A stretch of DNA of 46,792 bases from Chloroflexales bacterium (GCA_022360155.1 JAKSDJ010000595.1:1-46792); one strand, 5' to 3'; positions 7,707-17,118 are shown, counted from the stretch's first letter. Made by a program: numbers and translations. Notes: generated from the letters alone by a model not told the origin.

Positions 7707-9287
7707 ATGCAGGACGAGCGAGTCTACCGTACCGAGTTGACGCCGGTGAGTTTTCTCCAGCGTAGCGCAGCGGTTTTTCCCGACCGCGTCGCGATTGTCC
7801 ACGACAAGCGCCGCTATACCTACCGCGAGTTCGAGCAGCGAGTCAATCGACTGGCCACTCGCTTGCGCGCCGCCGGCTTGCAGAAGCACGACCGTGTGGC
7901 CTTTCTCTGCCCGAACATTCCGGCGCTGCTGGAGGCCCACTTTGCCGTCCCTGCCGCTGGCGGTATCCTGGTTGCCATTAATACCCGCCTGAATACCAGC
8001 GAGATCCAATATATTCTCGTCCACTCCGGCGCGAAATTCCTCTTCGTTGACGCTGAACTGCAGCCGCTGGTCGAGCCGCTCGACTTGGCAAACGTGACGG
8101 TCGTGCGAGTCGACGATACCGGCGCGCCGGGCGATCCCTATGAAGACTTTCTGGCCGAGGGCCGGCCCGAGCCGGCGCCGAGCTGGCTCGAGGACGAAGA
8201 AGAGACCATCTCGATCAACTACACTTCTGGCACGACTGGGCGGTCCAAAGGCGTGATGTACACCTATCGGGGAGCTTATCTGAATGCCCTGGGCGAAGTC
8301 GTCGAGACTGGCATGAGCTTCGACAGCGTTTATCTCTGGACGCTGCCGATGTTTCACTGTAATGGCTGGTGTTTTCCCTGGGCCGTGACTGCGGTTGGGG
8401 GTTGCCATGTTTGCCTGCGCAAGGTTGACTACACCATGATCTGGGATTTGTTCGATCGAGAGGGCGTCACCCACTATAACGGCGCGCCGACGGTGCAGAT
8501 CGGCCTGGTCAACCATCCGCAAGCCCACCGCGTCGAACGTCCGATTACGGTGACGGTTGCTGGCGCGCCGCCCTCGCCAACCCTGCTGGGTCAGCTCAAA
8601 GCGCTGAATTTCCGGCCTATCCATGTCTACGGCCTGACTGAGACCTATGGCCCGATGACCGTCTGCGAGTGGCATCTTGAGTGGAGCGAGCGTTCTGACG
8701 AAGAGCAAGCTCGGCTGCTCTCCCGCCAGGGCCAGAGCTACCTGATCGCCGATGGTGTTCGGGTCGTTGATGAGCAGATGCAGGATGTGCCGCGCGACGT
8801 GCAAACGATGGGCGAAGTGGTGATGCACGGCAATAATGTAATGAAGGGCTATTTCACCGATCCCAACGCGACGGAGACCGCATTCCGCGGCGGCTGGTTT
8901 CACTCCGGCGATATTGCGGTCTGGCATCCTGACGGGTACATCGAGCTGCGTGATCGCAAAAAAGATGTGATCATCTCCGGCGGCGAGAATATTTCGACCA
9001 TCGAAGTCGAGCAGACGATCGCTCGGCATCCCGCTGTGCTGGAGTGTGCAGTGATCGCGATACCTGACGAGAAATGGGGCGAGCGACCCAAAGCCTTTGT
9101 GACCCTCAAGCCTGGACAGCAGATAACGGAAGCGGATCTTATCGCTTTTTGTCGCGAAAATCTAGCCCAGTTCAAATGCCCGGCGGCTATCGAGTTTGGT
9201 GAATTGCCCAAGACTTCGACTGGCAAGGTGCAAAAATTTGTGTTGCGCGAGAAAGAGTGGGGCAAGCACGAGAAGCGGATTAACTAG
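7707..9287 (+). CDS. Acyl-CoA synthetase (AMP-forming, fatty-acid/aryl type)
   Basis: 526 aa. ATG 7707 follows AAAGGAG (7694-7700); an upstream in-frame start at 7635 lacks support. It activates a carboxylic acid with ATP to an acyl-adenylate, then to acyl-CoA. Visible signatures: the phosphate-binding loop TSGTTGRSKG, the VYGLTETYGP A5 motif, GWFHSGDIAVWHPDGYIELR and DRKKDVIISGGENIS (adenylate binding and hinge), and the C-terminal KTSTGKVQK with its catalytic Lys. Length and motifs match the medium/long-chain acyl-CoA ligase branch that includes AlkK- and DmdB-like enzymes. The substrate cannot be read from sequence. A second ligase at 15039 is clearly different. It is probably monocistronic. 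Confidence 0.9.
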   Translation: MQDERVYRTELTPVSFLQRSAAVFPDRVAIVHDKRRYTYREFEQRVNRLATRLRAAGLQKHDRVAFLCPNIPALLEAHFAVPAAGGILVAINTRLNTSEIQYILVHSGAKFLFVDAELQPLVEPLDLANVTVVRVDDTGAPGDPYEDFLAEGRPEPAPSWLEDEEETISINYTSGTTGRSKGVMYTYRGAYLNALGEVVETGMSFDSVYLWTLPMFHCNGWCFPWAVTAVGGCHVCLRKVDYTMIWDLFDREGVTHYNGAPTVQIGLVNHPQAHRVERPITVTVAGAPPSPTLLGQLKALNFRPIHVYGLTETYGPMTVCEWHLEWSERSDEEQARLLSRQGQSYLIADGVRVVDEQMQDVPRDVQTMGEVVMHGNNVMKGYFTDPNATETAFRGGWFHSGDIAVWHPDGYIELRDRKKDVIISGGENISTIEVEQTIARHPAVLECAVIAIPDEKWGERPKAFVTLKPGQQITEADLIAFCRENLAQFKCPAAIEFGELPKTSTGKVQKFVLREKEWGKHEKRIN

Positions 9288-9330
9288 AACGCAGTTGCGG
9301 GCGGCGTCGCACAGCTTTCTTTTGCGCGTC

Positions 9331-9726
9331 TCAGTCTTTGAGCATATGGTAGACCAGATCGGTGGCTGAAATGATGGCCACCGGTCGTTGTTTGCCGCCT
9401 TCTTCTTCGACGACAACGACCTGGCGGGCCTGGTGGTCGACGAGCATGCGCGCTGCCTCGATCAGCGGCGTATGCGGTGTTACAATCTCAACTTCGCAAT
9501 GCATGTAGCGTTCGACGGTCAACGTCTCCCAATCATCATGTTCGAGATATGCGCGGAGGACATCGGCGCGCGTGATGATGCCCACCAAGTAGTTGTCGTT
9601 GTCCACAACAACCATACTGCTCACTTCGTATTCGACCATGCTCTGGGCTGCTTGCGACAGTGATGTGTTCGTGTTGCAGCGATATGTACCGAACCGTTTT
9701 GCTTGGAGAACTGTACGACCTTTCAT
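9331..9726 (-). CDS. CBS-domain pair protein
   Basis: About 131 aa with start at 9726; GAGG lies six bases upstream. An in-frame ATG three bases earlier and a longer frame from 9792 are less likely. The protein is two CBS motifs and nothing else. The first includes SMVVVDNDNYLVGIITRADVLRA; the second has ARQVVVVEEE and VAIISATDLVYHML. Each ends in the typical G-I-[IS]-[TS]-x-x-D-[LV] strand-helix. CBS pairs bind adenosine nucleotides and act as energy or redox sensors or as regulatory subunits in trans. The target is unknown. Confidence 0.85.
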   Translation of the reverse strand: MKGRTVLQAKRFGTYRCNTNTSLSQAAQSMVEYEVSSMVVVDNDNYLVGIITRADVLRAYLEHDDWETLTVERYMHCEVEIVTPHTPLIEAARMLVDHQARQVVVVEEEGGKQRPVAIISATDLVYHMLKD

Positions 9727-9839
9727 CATGCACCTCATTTGTCCTGCCACCCACGTGATCATCGAGAACCGGTAGAAAACGTCGCCGGTCACACTCGCAC
9801 GGTACCTGTGAAATACGCTTCCGGCGTTTGCATGTATTT

Positions 9840-10769
9840 TTAGTGGTTAATGTGCAGTCCTAGTTCGGCCAACTTGGTGCGCGCCGCTGGACCGGTCAGG
9901 AAGGTATAGAGTTCCTGGACGGCGCGCGGTGCGCTGCGTTCGCGCGGGCGTAGCGCATACCATTCCTGCTGAATCGAAATACCGGCCAGTTCGATGCTGA
10001 CCAGGTCGCAATCGTGCGGCAACCGGGTGTTGGGGACGAACGCCATCCCCAGCCCATCGTGAACACCGCGTAGCGCCATTGCAATGCTATCCACTTCAAG
10101 CGCGATCTGCAAATCGCTGATGGTGACGCCCCGCCGTCGTAGCGACTCCTCGATGGTGCGGCGCAGCGGCGATCCGGTGCGGGGCAACACCAGGGGCTTT
10201 TCGTGCAGAATGTTGGGCGATGTCTCGCCTTGCTCCGGCAAAACGGTATCCGGCGGAGCAAGTAAGGTCAGGCTTTCACTGCCCAACAGTTGCGCCTCCC
10301 AGCCGCGCCGCCGGTGTTGCTCTTCAATCAAGATCATCACGAGTTGCTGTGCGGCAAGCGCCTGGAGCAGAAACTCACTCGACGCCACTTCGACTACCAG
10401 GTTTACTGCCGGAAATTGTTTGCGAAACGCAGCCAGCAAAGGCGGCAGGAGGTATTCGCCACTGCTGGGGGTGCAACCGATCGTCACGCGACCGGTCACT
10501 TGACCTTTGAGCGCCAGAATGCTCTGTTCAGCCCGCTCGGCCAAGGCGACAAGCTCGCGCGCCATTAACAACAACTCCTCACCGGCGTGAGTCGGCACCA
10601 TGCGCTGACCTACTCGCCGAAACAAGCGGACGCCACTGAGTTGTTCCTCCAACGCGCGAATGTGTTGGCTGACTGCTGGCTGTGACATATGCAACTGTTC
10701 AGCAGCGGCAGTGTAGTTTCCAGAATCCACAACAGCCAGAAATGTTCGCAAATGAAAGGTATTCAGCAT
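9840..10769 (-). CDS. LysR-family transcriptional regulator
   Basis: About 309 aa, starting at 10769 so that the protein begins MLNTFHLRTFLAVVDSG, the normal LysR N-terminus. The open frame reaches 10811, but the extra residues look unnatural, and neither start has a strong ribosome-binding site. The N-terminal winged helix-turn-helix is clear (YTAAAEQLHMSQPAVSQHIR, then ALEEQLSGVRLFRR). A periplasmic-binding-like effector domain follows (GRVTIGCTPSSGEYLLPPLL onward). The effector region resembles CysB/CbbR-type regulators in general. No divergent target gene is adjacent: both flanking genes are on the same strand, so the regulon is unknown. Confidence 0.9.
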   Translation of the reverse strand: MLNTFHLRTFLAVVDSGNYTAAAEQLHMSQPAVSQHIRALEEQLSGVRLFRRVGQRMVPTHAGEELLLMARELVALAERAEQSILALKGQVTGRVTIGCTPSSGEYLLPPLLAAFRKQFPAVNLVVEVASSEFLLQALAAQQLVMILIEEQHRRRGWEAQLLGSESLTLLAPPDTVLPEQGETSPNILHEKPLVLPRTGSPLRRTIEESLRRRGVTISDLQIALEVDSIAMALRGVHDGLGMAFVPNTRLPHDCDLVSIELAGISIQQEWYALRPRERSAPRAVQELYTFLTGPAARTKLAELGLHINH

Positions 10770-10924
10770 ACCGCAAACGCCACACAATACACAATGATGA
10801 ATGACCGGCAAAAAAAACGAGCGACGGACAACTAGCGACGAGAGTCTTCGTCGTTGATCGCTATTCCTTGGATTAAACGATAACTGGTCGTTTGGACGGA
10901 AACGAAAGATAGCGTTGGTCGAAA

Positions 10925-12070
10925 CTAGCCGAGGCCAAATGTGCGCAGAATTACTTCAGCTCCTTCGATGCGGGTGAATAGGTAGCCTAGGGCAATCATC
11001 AAGTAAACCGCTAGGAGTTGGGCGCCTTCCAACCAATTATTCTCTCCATCAACGGAAATGAGAGCCGCAAGCAGGATCGAGACAAAGAGGGCTGCGACCT
11101 CGAAAATGCTAAAAAATAAAGTCATATGCCGGTCGAACAACAAACCAATAAATACCAAGAATGGCGCAACAAAGAGCGCAATTTGCATGCTCGATCCCAG
11201 TGAGATGGCTAGCGAGAGATCCATCTTATTCTTGACGGCCACCTGGACACCGACGATATGCTTGGCGACATTGCCGACAAGCGGAATAACGATCACGCCC
11301 AAGAAGAGTTCGCTGACGCCTAGGCTGGCAACAACAGGTTCGACCGCACCAACCAGGAACTCGCTCAGAAACACGATTCCCAGCGTGCTAATCGCCAGAA
11401 CGCCAACCGAGAACGGTATGCTCCACTTGTCCTGATGGCTCTCTTCTTCGGCTGAATGGTCATCTACCTCTGATGGTCCGCCTGGTTTCCGTTTCGGTTG
11501 CTGGAAGGTAAAGATCAGGCTCAGAATATAGGTCGCGATCAGAATCACGGCGAGGAACAGGCTGAGGTTTTCAAGCGCCGGGTCTTCGACCAGCGTGTTG
11601 AAAACGTCGAGCTCGCCAAGCTGCACCTCGCGTAACACTTCGAAGAGTGTTGGTACAATCAGTCCAATCACGGCCAGGGCCATCATTGAAGCGCCTACCC
11701 CAGCCGGTGTGCGATCGAAGCGCTGAAACCCATGGCGCAAGCCGCCGAGAAATAAACTTAATCCCAAAATCAACAGCAGATTTCCCAGAATCGAACCGGT
11801 AATTGAAGCTTTGACTAGTTCGACTTTGCCTTGGCTAAGCGCGACAATCGTGATAATGAACTCAGCAGTGTTGCCAAGGGTTGCGTTGAGCAAACCGCCA
11901 ACTTTTGGTCCAGTGTGGATCGCCAGTTCTTCAGTTGCTTCGCCCAGAAAACCGGCCGACGGCGCCAATACAATGCAAGAGGAGGTAAAGATCAGCAACG
12001 GATTGTGAAGAACGAATTCAGCTACAAACGCAACAGGTGCAAAGATCAGAAGATAGCGCAGCCACTTCAG
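10925..12070 (-). CDS. Ca2+/H+ antiporter-family protein (CaxA-like), probable CTG start
   Basis: About 381 aa counting from CTG at 12068-12070, which lies seven bases after AGGAG. The stretch from there (KWLRYLLIFAPVAFVAEF) matches the usual CAX N-terminus and its first membrane helix. No ATG/GTG/TTG is well placed; a TTG at 11998 would delete that helix. The family exchanges cytosolic Ca2+ for protons. About eleven helices in two inverted halves are visible, with an acidic loop (EVDDHSAEEESHQD) between them. The first alpha repeat is intact (GNTAE, Glu about 70). The second reads GNVAKHI: Lys (about 270, codon 11261-11263) replaces the conserved Glu of GNxAEH. That makes normal calcium exchange doubtful. 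Confidence 0.85.
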   Translation of the reverse strand: MKWLRYLLIFAPVAFVAEFVLHNPLLIFTSSCIVLAPSAGFLGEATEELAIHTGPKVGGLLNATLGNTAEFIITIVALSQGKVELVKASITGSILGNLLLILGLSLFLGGLRHGFQRFDRTPAGVGASMMALAVIGLIVPTLFEVLREVQLGELDVFNTLVEDPALENLSLFLAVILIATYILSLIFTFQQPKRKPGGPSEVDDHSAEEESHQDKWSIPFSVGVLAISTLGIVFLSEFLVGAVEPVVASLGVSELFLGVIVIPLVGNVAKHIVGVQVAVKNKMDLSLAISLGSSMQIALFVAPFLVFIGLLFDRHMTLFFSIFEVAALFVSILLAALISVDGENNWLEGAQLLAVYLMIALGYLFTRIEGAEVILRTFGLG

Positions 12071-13248
12071 CGGGGTACTCCTCTCGTTAAGGTGATGAGC
12101 GTAGATTGGCGACTTGATCCAAACCTGCTGTAGTATGTCAACCGGATGATGTGTTTTGACTAACCCAGTAAGCTGTGCAGCATATCATAGCATTAGGTTT
12201 TCATCCAGTCAACGATAGTATATATAGGGCAATGTCAAAGTTGTAGGGCGCCAATCAGCGTGCGTGCAGCTGTGACGGATGCGGCGGCGGCCCGTCCTGC
12301 ATCGGCGCTAAGGCGTTTGATTCATCGGGTAGCTCCGCTGCGTTTGGTGATGTTGCACCATGATACCCGATGCACAACGACGTTGACGCAGCCCTATAGT
12401 ATACATAGAACTCCATCGACGTTTTGCAAGAGCGCGTAGGCGGCGCGCATGGGTGCGGATTCGCCGCAGATCCAATCTGGCAGGTGATCAACAACCCGCC
12501 AGTGGCTGATGTCCAATTTTGCCGCAGCCCTATGGAAAAGTTGACAATGGGCGCTGGTTTCGGCGACAATGTGAACTTACCTACTGTCTATACTGGAATA
12601 TGAGTTATTTGCCTTTATTCGGTGTGGGTATCAGCGGGCTGACCCGGTAGAGCAGTGCGGTGTTTGGTATCTTATATCGGTTCAAGGTGAATGCCACACA
12701 TGTCACGCTGCGTATGACATGGTCCGTTGTCTAGAGGTGCGGCGAGAAACAAGCTTGCTCAATAACGATACGTTTCTAAGAAGCGGAGCGCCTCGGGCTG
12801 TTGCCGTGCCCCCTTGCCGAGCCTGTCATGCGCTCTTCGGAAGCTTGTCCTGATCAAAGTCAAAGGGCGTAGGATAGGCAGGTGAAGGGCTTCAGGCGAT
12901 TATCTGCAGGAGATTTCGGTTGCATTGACGTTATTGATTGGTATGGCGTGCATCTTTAGCGATCATATTGTGTTAGAATCAGATCTGCCTACTGCTATCG
13001 CTTTCGAATTCGACAGTGCTCGTTATGGCCTTAGTGCTTTTGCTCAAGCTCGGTGGTGTGTTGGGGACAAACGAGCATTCATCAAAGAGTTAGCTGCCCG
13101 GTGTTTTGTCTCGATGTCATCACATGCGATCCAAAACCGAACGAGCTGCTTACGATAATGTTAGGATGCCTGGGGATTTTGCAGCATGAGCGATAATCTC
13201 CACGCTAGCAATCTATCATCTGCGGTATGCAATGCGAAAGGAACGACG
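12071..13248. other. Gene-poor stretch
   Basis: About 1.2 kb with no gene I can support. Two frames of 77-104 codons (12255-12569 minus, 12925-13158 plus) lack ribosome-binding sites and have unnatural composition. The stretch may be decayed coding DNA, since it runs straight into the truncated hydrolase copy. No inverted repeats of transposon type were seen. Confidence 0.45.
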
Positions 13249-13452
13249 ATGATACTCAACCCGCCACTCCGAGATGAACTGGAATCGACTGTGATCGCCA
13301 CCCCGCGTTTGCGTACGCACACGTTGATGCACGGCCCAGCCAATGGCGAGGCGGTGATTTTGGTGCATGGCAATGCCTCAGCAGCGCGCTTCAGCGAGGA
13401 GTTGATGGTTGCAATGCCCGCACACTACTGGGTGATTGTACCGGACGAGTAG
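13249..13452 (+). pseudogene. Truncated alpha/beta hydrolase copy
   Basis: 67 codons from ATG 13249 align without gaps to the N-terminus of the intact hydrolase at 13706. Both share ATPRL/TTPRL, then ILVHGN/VLVHGN (oxyanion-hole HG), a FEEL/FSEEL helix and a Pro-His-Tyr/Pro-Arg-Tyr turn. The copy stops at VPDE-TAG, exactly where the intact protein continues LDLRGYG. It therefore lacks the nucleophile Ser, the Asp and the His. It is probably the remnant of an old tandem duplication. The frame can be extended upstream to 13186. Confidence 0.65.
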
Positions 13453-13705
13453 CGCCACGTTTCAAATCAAACGTCATCCGCCTGAAATGGAACGCTGATG
13501 CCGCAGATGAACCTGATTGCCGCAGATGCTTTTCTGCATTATCAGCGTATATTTAACGTGTCAACGCGCCAACGTGCTAACGTTGCGGTTCTGGCGAACT
13601 TGAGTGGAGGTTTGAAGTCCGCAGTTCTAGAGAAACTTGTGACTCATGTGAAGCAATCTCCAGACAAGCGAAGCTCCTTCAAACCGCCTCGAAAAGGAGC
13701 AATTT

Positions 13706-14773
13706 ATGGAACATCGTCCTCCATTGCTTGACGGTCTTATCGCAAAGATGGTCACGACGCCGCGCCTGACGACCCGCGTCATTTTCGGCGGGCCGGATGA
13801 AGGTGAACCGGTCGTGCTTGTTCATGGCAATACCGCCACGGCGCGCGCCTTCGAGGAGTTAATGATCGCATTCCCGCCACGCTATCGAACTATCGCGTTG
13901 GATCTGCGCGGGTACGGGCGGGCGGAGACAAAGCCGATTGATGCAACGCGCGGTCTACGCGACTTCAGCGATGATCTCGCTGCGTTAGTGCAAACATTGG
14001 GCTTACCGAAGCCTCATCTAGTGGGTTGGTCGCTCGGCGGCAATGTGGTGATCCAGTACGCGATCGATTATCCTGATGCACTGTCCTCGCTGACGCTGAT
14101 TGCTGCGGGGTCGCCCTATGGCTTCGGCGGCACGCGCGACAATGTTGGCACGCCAACCACGCTCGACTTTGCCGGCAGCGGCGGCGGCCTAGTTAGCCAG
14201 GAGTTTCTTAAGCGCTTACAGGCGGGTGATCGTAGCGAAGAGAGTCCCTTCTCCCCGCGCAACGTGATGAATGCTAGTTGGTACAAACCGCCGTTCCGCT
14301 CGCCGCGCGAGGATATATTCCTTGACGAAATGCTGCTCACCGCACGCGGGCCAGATAATTACCCCGGTGACTTTGCGCAAGTCGCTTCATGGCCGCGGGT
14401 TGGCCCAGGGATGAGGGGCGTCAGCAATACGCTCTCGCCGAAATACTGCAACCAGCAGGCACTGGCCGATATCAACCCGCGACCATCAATCCTCTGGGTC
14501 CGCGGCTTAGATGACCAGATCGTCGCCGACCGTTCGCTCCGCGATATTGCGGTATTGGGTGAAATGGGGCTTTTTCCTGACTGGCCAGGACCAGAGGTGT
14601 TTCCGCCTCAACCGATGGTGAGCCAGTTGCGCGCGGTGCTGGATCGTTATGTGACCAACGGCGGTCGATACCAAGAAGTGATCATCGAAGATTGCGGTCA
14701 CTCGCCGCATATTGAGAAGCCGGAAGTGTTCAATATGGCTTTCTTTGCTTTTCTTAAGCAAGTGAGCGATTAG
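13706..14773 (+). CDS. Alpha/beta hydrolase
   Basis: 355 aa, ATG 13706 behind AAGGAG (13695-13700). The fold's signatures are all present: oxyanion-hole LVHGN, DLRGYGRAE after strand 4, nucleophile elbow GWSLGG with its Ser, the acid in WVRGLDDQIV and the catalytic His in CGHSPHIEKP. A cap region of roughly 120 residues lies between the elbow and the acid. The family covers esterases, lipases, epoxide hydrolases and haloperoxidases; the substrate cannot be predicted. A truncated paralogue lies just upstream. Confidence 0.85.
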   Translation: MEHRPPLLDGLIAKMVTTPRLTTRVIFGGPDEGEPVVLVHGNTATARAFEELMIAFPPRYRTIALDLRGYGRAETKPIDATRGLRDFSDDLAALVQTLGLPKPHLVGWSLGGNVVIQYAIDYPDALSSLTLIAAGSPYGFGGTRDNVGTPTTLDFAGSGGGLVSQEFLKRLQAGDRSEESPFSPRNVMNASWYKPPFRSPREDIFLDEMLLTARGPDNYPGDFAQVASWPRVGPGMRGVSNTLSPKYCNQQALADINPRPSILWVRGLDDQIVADRSLRDIAVLGEMGLFPDWPGPEVFPPQPMVSQLRAVLDRYVTNGGRYQEVIIEDCGHSPHIEKPEVFNMAFFAFLKQVSD

Positions 14774-15038
14774 GGATTGACGATGAGAGCGTATGAGATG
14801 AGAGATTGCATCTGTAGAACCTTCCAACTCTGCAATCGTTCTTCCTCATTGTTTCTAGTTTAGGGTCGGACGGCGCCCAGGGTTAGGACGCAGTTGATCG
14901 CTGCCTGATACATTCTGTTCCCCGTCGTCCATTGGTCGAGGGGGTGGGGGTAGGGGAAACGAGCGGTATCCCAACGCTCCAAACTGCACCTTTGCCCCGA
15001 TGTTCTGTCCGCCCCTAAATGTTTTAGGAGGGTGGCCT

Positions 15039-16565
15039 ATGTATATCGGTGATTGGCTTGGCAAACGCGATCTGCTCACCCCCGAGCGGTTGGCATTGGT
15101 TGATGATTCCACCGGCTTGCGCTACACCTACCGTCAACTCAATGGGCGCGCCAATTGTTTGGCAAATGCGCTGCGTCGTAAACTGAACATAAATAAGGGC
15201 GACCGGGTTGCGATTCTCGCGCGCAACCGGATCGAATATCTCGATGCGCTCTTTGCCACAGGCAAGATCGGCGCGATCCTTGTGCCGCTCAATTGGCGGT
15301 TGGTAACGCGCGAATTAGCTTACATGCTCAATGATAGCGGCGCACGGTCGCTCATTGCCGGACCGGAGTACCTGGCAGTAGCCGACGACCTCCGTGCTCA
15401 AACCGCTGTTGAGACCGTGATCGCGCTGAGCGGCGCGCCCGATCAAGGTCGGGCAAACTGTGCTTATGACGATCTGCTCGCCCAGGTCGATGCGACCCCG
15501 GCTACCGAAGAGGTAGGCCTCGAAGATTTCCATCTGATCCTGTATACCTCAGGGACAACAGGCCGGCCCAAAGGCGCTGTGTTGCCTCATCGGGTGCTCG
15601 TTTGGAACTCGCTCAACACCAATGTTGGCTGGGATCTGCACGGCGATGATGTTAGCATCATTCATACGCCATTTTTCCATACCGGGGGCATCAACGTGCT
15701 GACTATCCCGCTCTTCCACGCCGGCGGTGCCATGGTATTGATGAAGGAGTGGAGCCCTACGCGCTGTCTGGAGTTGATCGCCAGGGAGCGTGTGTCGGTC
15801 TTCTTCGCGGTTCCGACGATGTTCCAGGCGATGCTTGACGCGCCGAACTTTAGCCAAACCGACTTTTCAAGCGTGCGTTTCTTCATCTCTGGCGGCGCGC
15901 CCTGCCCAGTGCCGATGATCAAAGCCTACCAGGAATATGGCATTCCCTTCCGTCAGGGCTACGGCCTAACCGAAGTTTCGGTGAACTGTTTCACGCTGAA
16001 TCCGGAAGATGCAATCCGTAAAGCCGGCTCGGTGGGCCGTCCGATTTTTCATCTCGACGCGCGGGTGATCGATACCGAGCGGAGGGACGTTGCCCAGGGC
16101 GAGGTGGGCGAACTCTGGCTGCGCGGCCCGACCGTCTGCGCCGGATACTGGAATAATCCTGCAGCGACGGCGGCGGCGATCACCGATGGTTGGTTCCATA
16201 CCGGCGATCTGGTGCGGGTCGATGAGGACGGTTATTACTTTATCGTCGACCGCCAGAAAGATATGTTCATTTCCGGCGGCGAGAATGTTTACCCCGCCGA
16301 GGTGGAGCATGTCATCTACGAGCATCCCGCCGTCGCCGAGTGTGCGGTCATCGGTATTGCTGATGCGACGTGGGGCGAGGTTGGCCGAGTGCTGGTGGTG
16401 GTTCGTGCGGGGATGGAGTTGAGCGAGGCGGCGCTGCTAGAGCATTGTCGGGCGCGACTGGCCCGCTACAAGGCGCCCAAATCCGTCGTGTTTGTGGATG
16501 TTTTGCCACGAACGCCAAGCGGTAAGGTCTTCAAGCCAGAGTTGCGCGAGCGTTATGGGGCATAA
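15039..16565 (+). CDS. Long-chain acyl-CoA ligase (AMP-forming)
   Basis: 508 aa, ATG 15039 behind TTAGGAGGG; the frame extends to 15000 without support. It catalyses ATP-dependent formation of acyl-CoA. Motifs: LYTSGTTGRPKGAVLPH (phosphate loop), FISGGAPCP, QGYGLTEVSVN (A5), GWFHTGDLVRVDEDGYYFIVDR with QKDMFISGGENVYPAEVE (A7/A8) and RTPSGKVFKPELRE with the catalytic Lys. It is closer to FadD/MenE-type o-succinylbenzoate or fatty-acyl ligases than to the ligase at 7707. It may be a stand-alone fatty-acid or aromatic-acid activating enzyme. No beta-oxidation genes are adjacent. Confidence 0.9.
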   Translation: MYIGDWLGKRDLLTPERLALVDDSTGLRYTYRQLNGRANCLANALRRKLNINKGDRVAILARNRIEYLDALFATGKIGAILVPLNWRLVTRELAYMLNDSGARSLIAGPEYLAVADDLRAQTAVETVIALSGAPDQGRANCAYDDLLAQVDATPATEEVGLEDFHLILYTSGTTGRPKGAVLPHRVLVWNSLNTNVGWDLHGDDVSIIHTPFFHTGGINVLTIPLFHAGGAMVLMKEWSPTRCLELIARERVSVFFAVPTMFQAMLDAPNFSQTDFSSVRFFISGGAPCPVPMIKAYQEYGIPFRQGYGLTEVSVNCFTLNPEDAIRKAGSVGRPIFHLDARVIDTERRDVAQGEVGELWLRGPTVCAGYWNNPAATAAAITDGWFHTGDLVRVDEDGYYFIVDRQKDMFISGGENVYPAEVEHVIYEHPAVAECAVIGIADATWGEVGRVLVVVRAGMELSEAALLEHCRARLARYKAPKSVVFVDVLPRTPSGKVFKPELRERYGA

Positions 16566-16845
16566 TGCTCATCGCCGATCCCAGCTGCAACCGATTTTGA
16601 TATGCGCCTTACCCGTATCATCTGTGGAGCGACGCACTCACAGTCGCGCCTAACACGATACACCCGTGTATTGGCGGCGCGTAACACAATGATTATTGGT
16701 ATAATGCTGGCAGGACTACGCAATCGCATACTGCAATGATCTCGAATAGAGCTGATTACAAGGCCATGTTCATCTCTTCGGTGTGCGCATCGCGTGTGAG
16801 CGATGGACATCCTACTGAACTGCAAGACTACTGGTAATATCAATA

Positions 16846-17118
16846 ATGATCATTGAATTGACGCACTCAACTTCTCGCAGCATCCTAAGTTTCGCCAGTC
16901 GCTACTGCATTTTGAGTATTGGTAGCGTCGGCAGCATTTTGAGTATTGGCAGCGTGGGCAGTATTCTCAGCGTCGGCGGCGCGGGCAGTATCCTGAGTAT
17001 CGGCAGCGTCGGCGGTATCCTGAGTATTGGCAGCGCAGGCAGCATTCTCAGCGCTGGCCGTAGAGGGATGATCGCACCCTGGTTCAAACAGCGCTTGGTC
17101 AGACGGAACGGCGTATAA
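16846..17118 (+). CDS. Small nonapeptide-repeat protein (ILSIGSVGS type)
   Basis: 90 aa. Six full 9-residue units and part of a seventh, consensus I-L-S-[IV]-G-S-[VA]-G-S, fill residues about 13-75, followed by a basic tail (RRGMIAPWFKQRLVRRNG). Each unit alternates small polar and branched hydrophobic residues, which suggests a solenoid or beta-helix, or a membrane-interacting strand. I recall similar repeat proteins in Actinobacteria and Chloroflexota but know no function or family name. The start lacks a strong ribosome-binding site. The repeats keep reading frame while third bases vary (agtattggc/agtatcggc), which supports translation. Confidence 0.6.
   Translation: MIIELTHSTSRSILSFASRYCILSIGSVGSILSIGSVGSILSVGGAGSILSIGSVGGILSIGSAGSILSAGRRGMIAPWFKQRLVRRNGV
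16882..17070 (+). repeat. 27-bp tandem repeat inside the small protein gene
   Basis: Units begin near 16882 (degenerate), 16909, 16936, 16963, 16990 and 17017, with a partial unit from 17044. The unit is built on AGTATTGGCAGCGTCGGCAG followed by ATTTTG or ATCCTG. The period is exactly 27 bp, or nine codons. Confidence 0.85.

Noticed and set aside
7689-9029. 446-codon minus-strand open frame
   Set aside because: Antisense to the clearly recognised acyl-CoA ligase; no motifs.
12255-12569. 104-codon minus-strand frame
   Set aside because: No ribosome-binding site, no recognisable domain, random-looking composition; treated as intergenic.
13498-13731. 77-codon frame running into the hydrolase start
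   Set aside because: Covers the hydrolase ribosome-binding site, lacks its own site, and follows a decayed duplicate; considered chance.
16882-17070. Possible CRISPR-like array
   Set aside because: The 27-bp repeats are directly abutting with no spacers and encode a regular nonapeptide; they are a coding tandem repeat.
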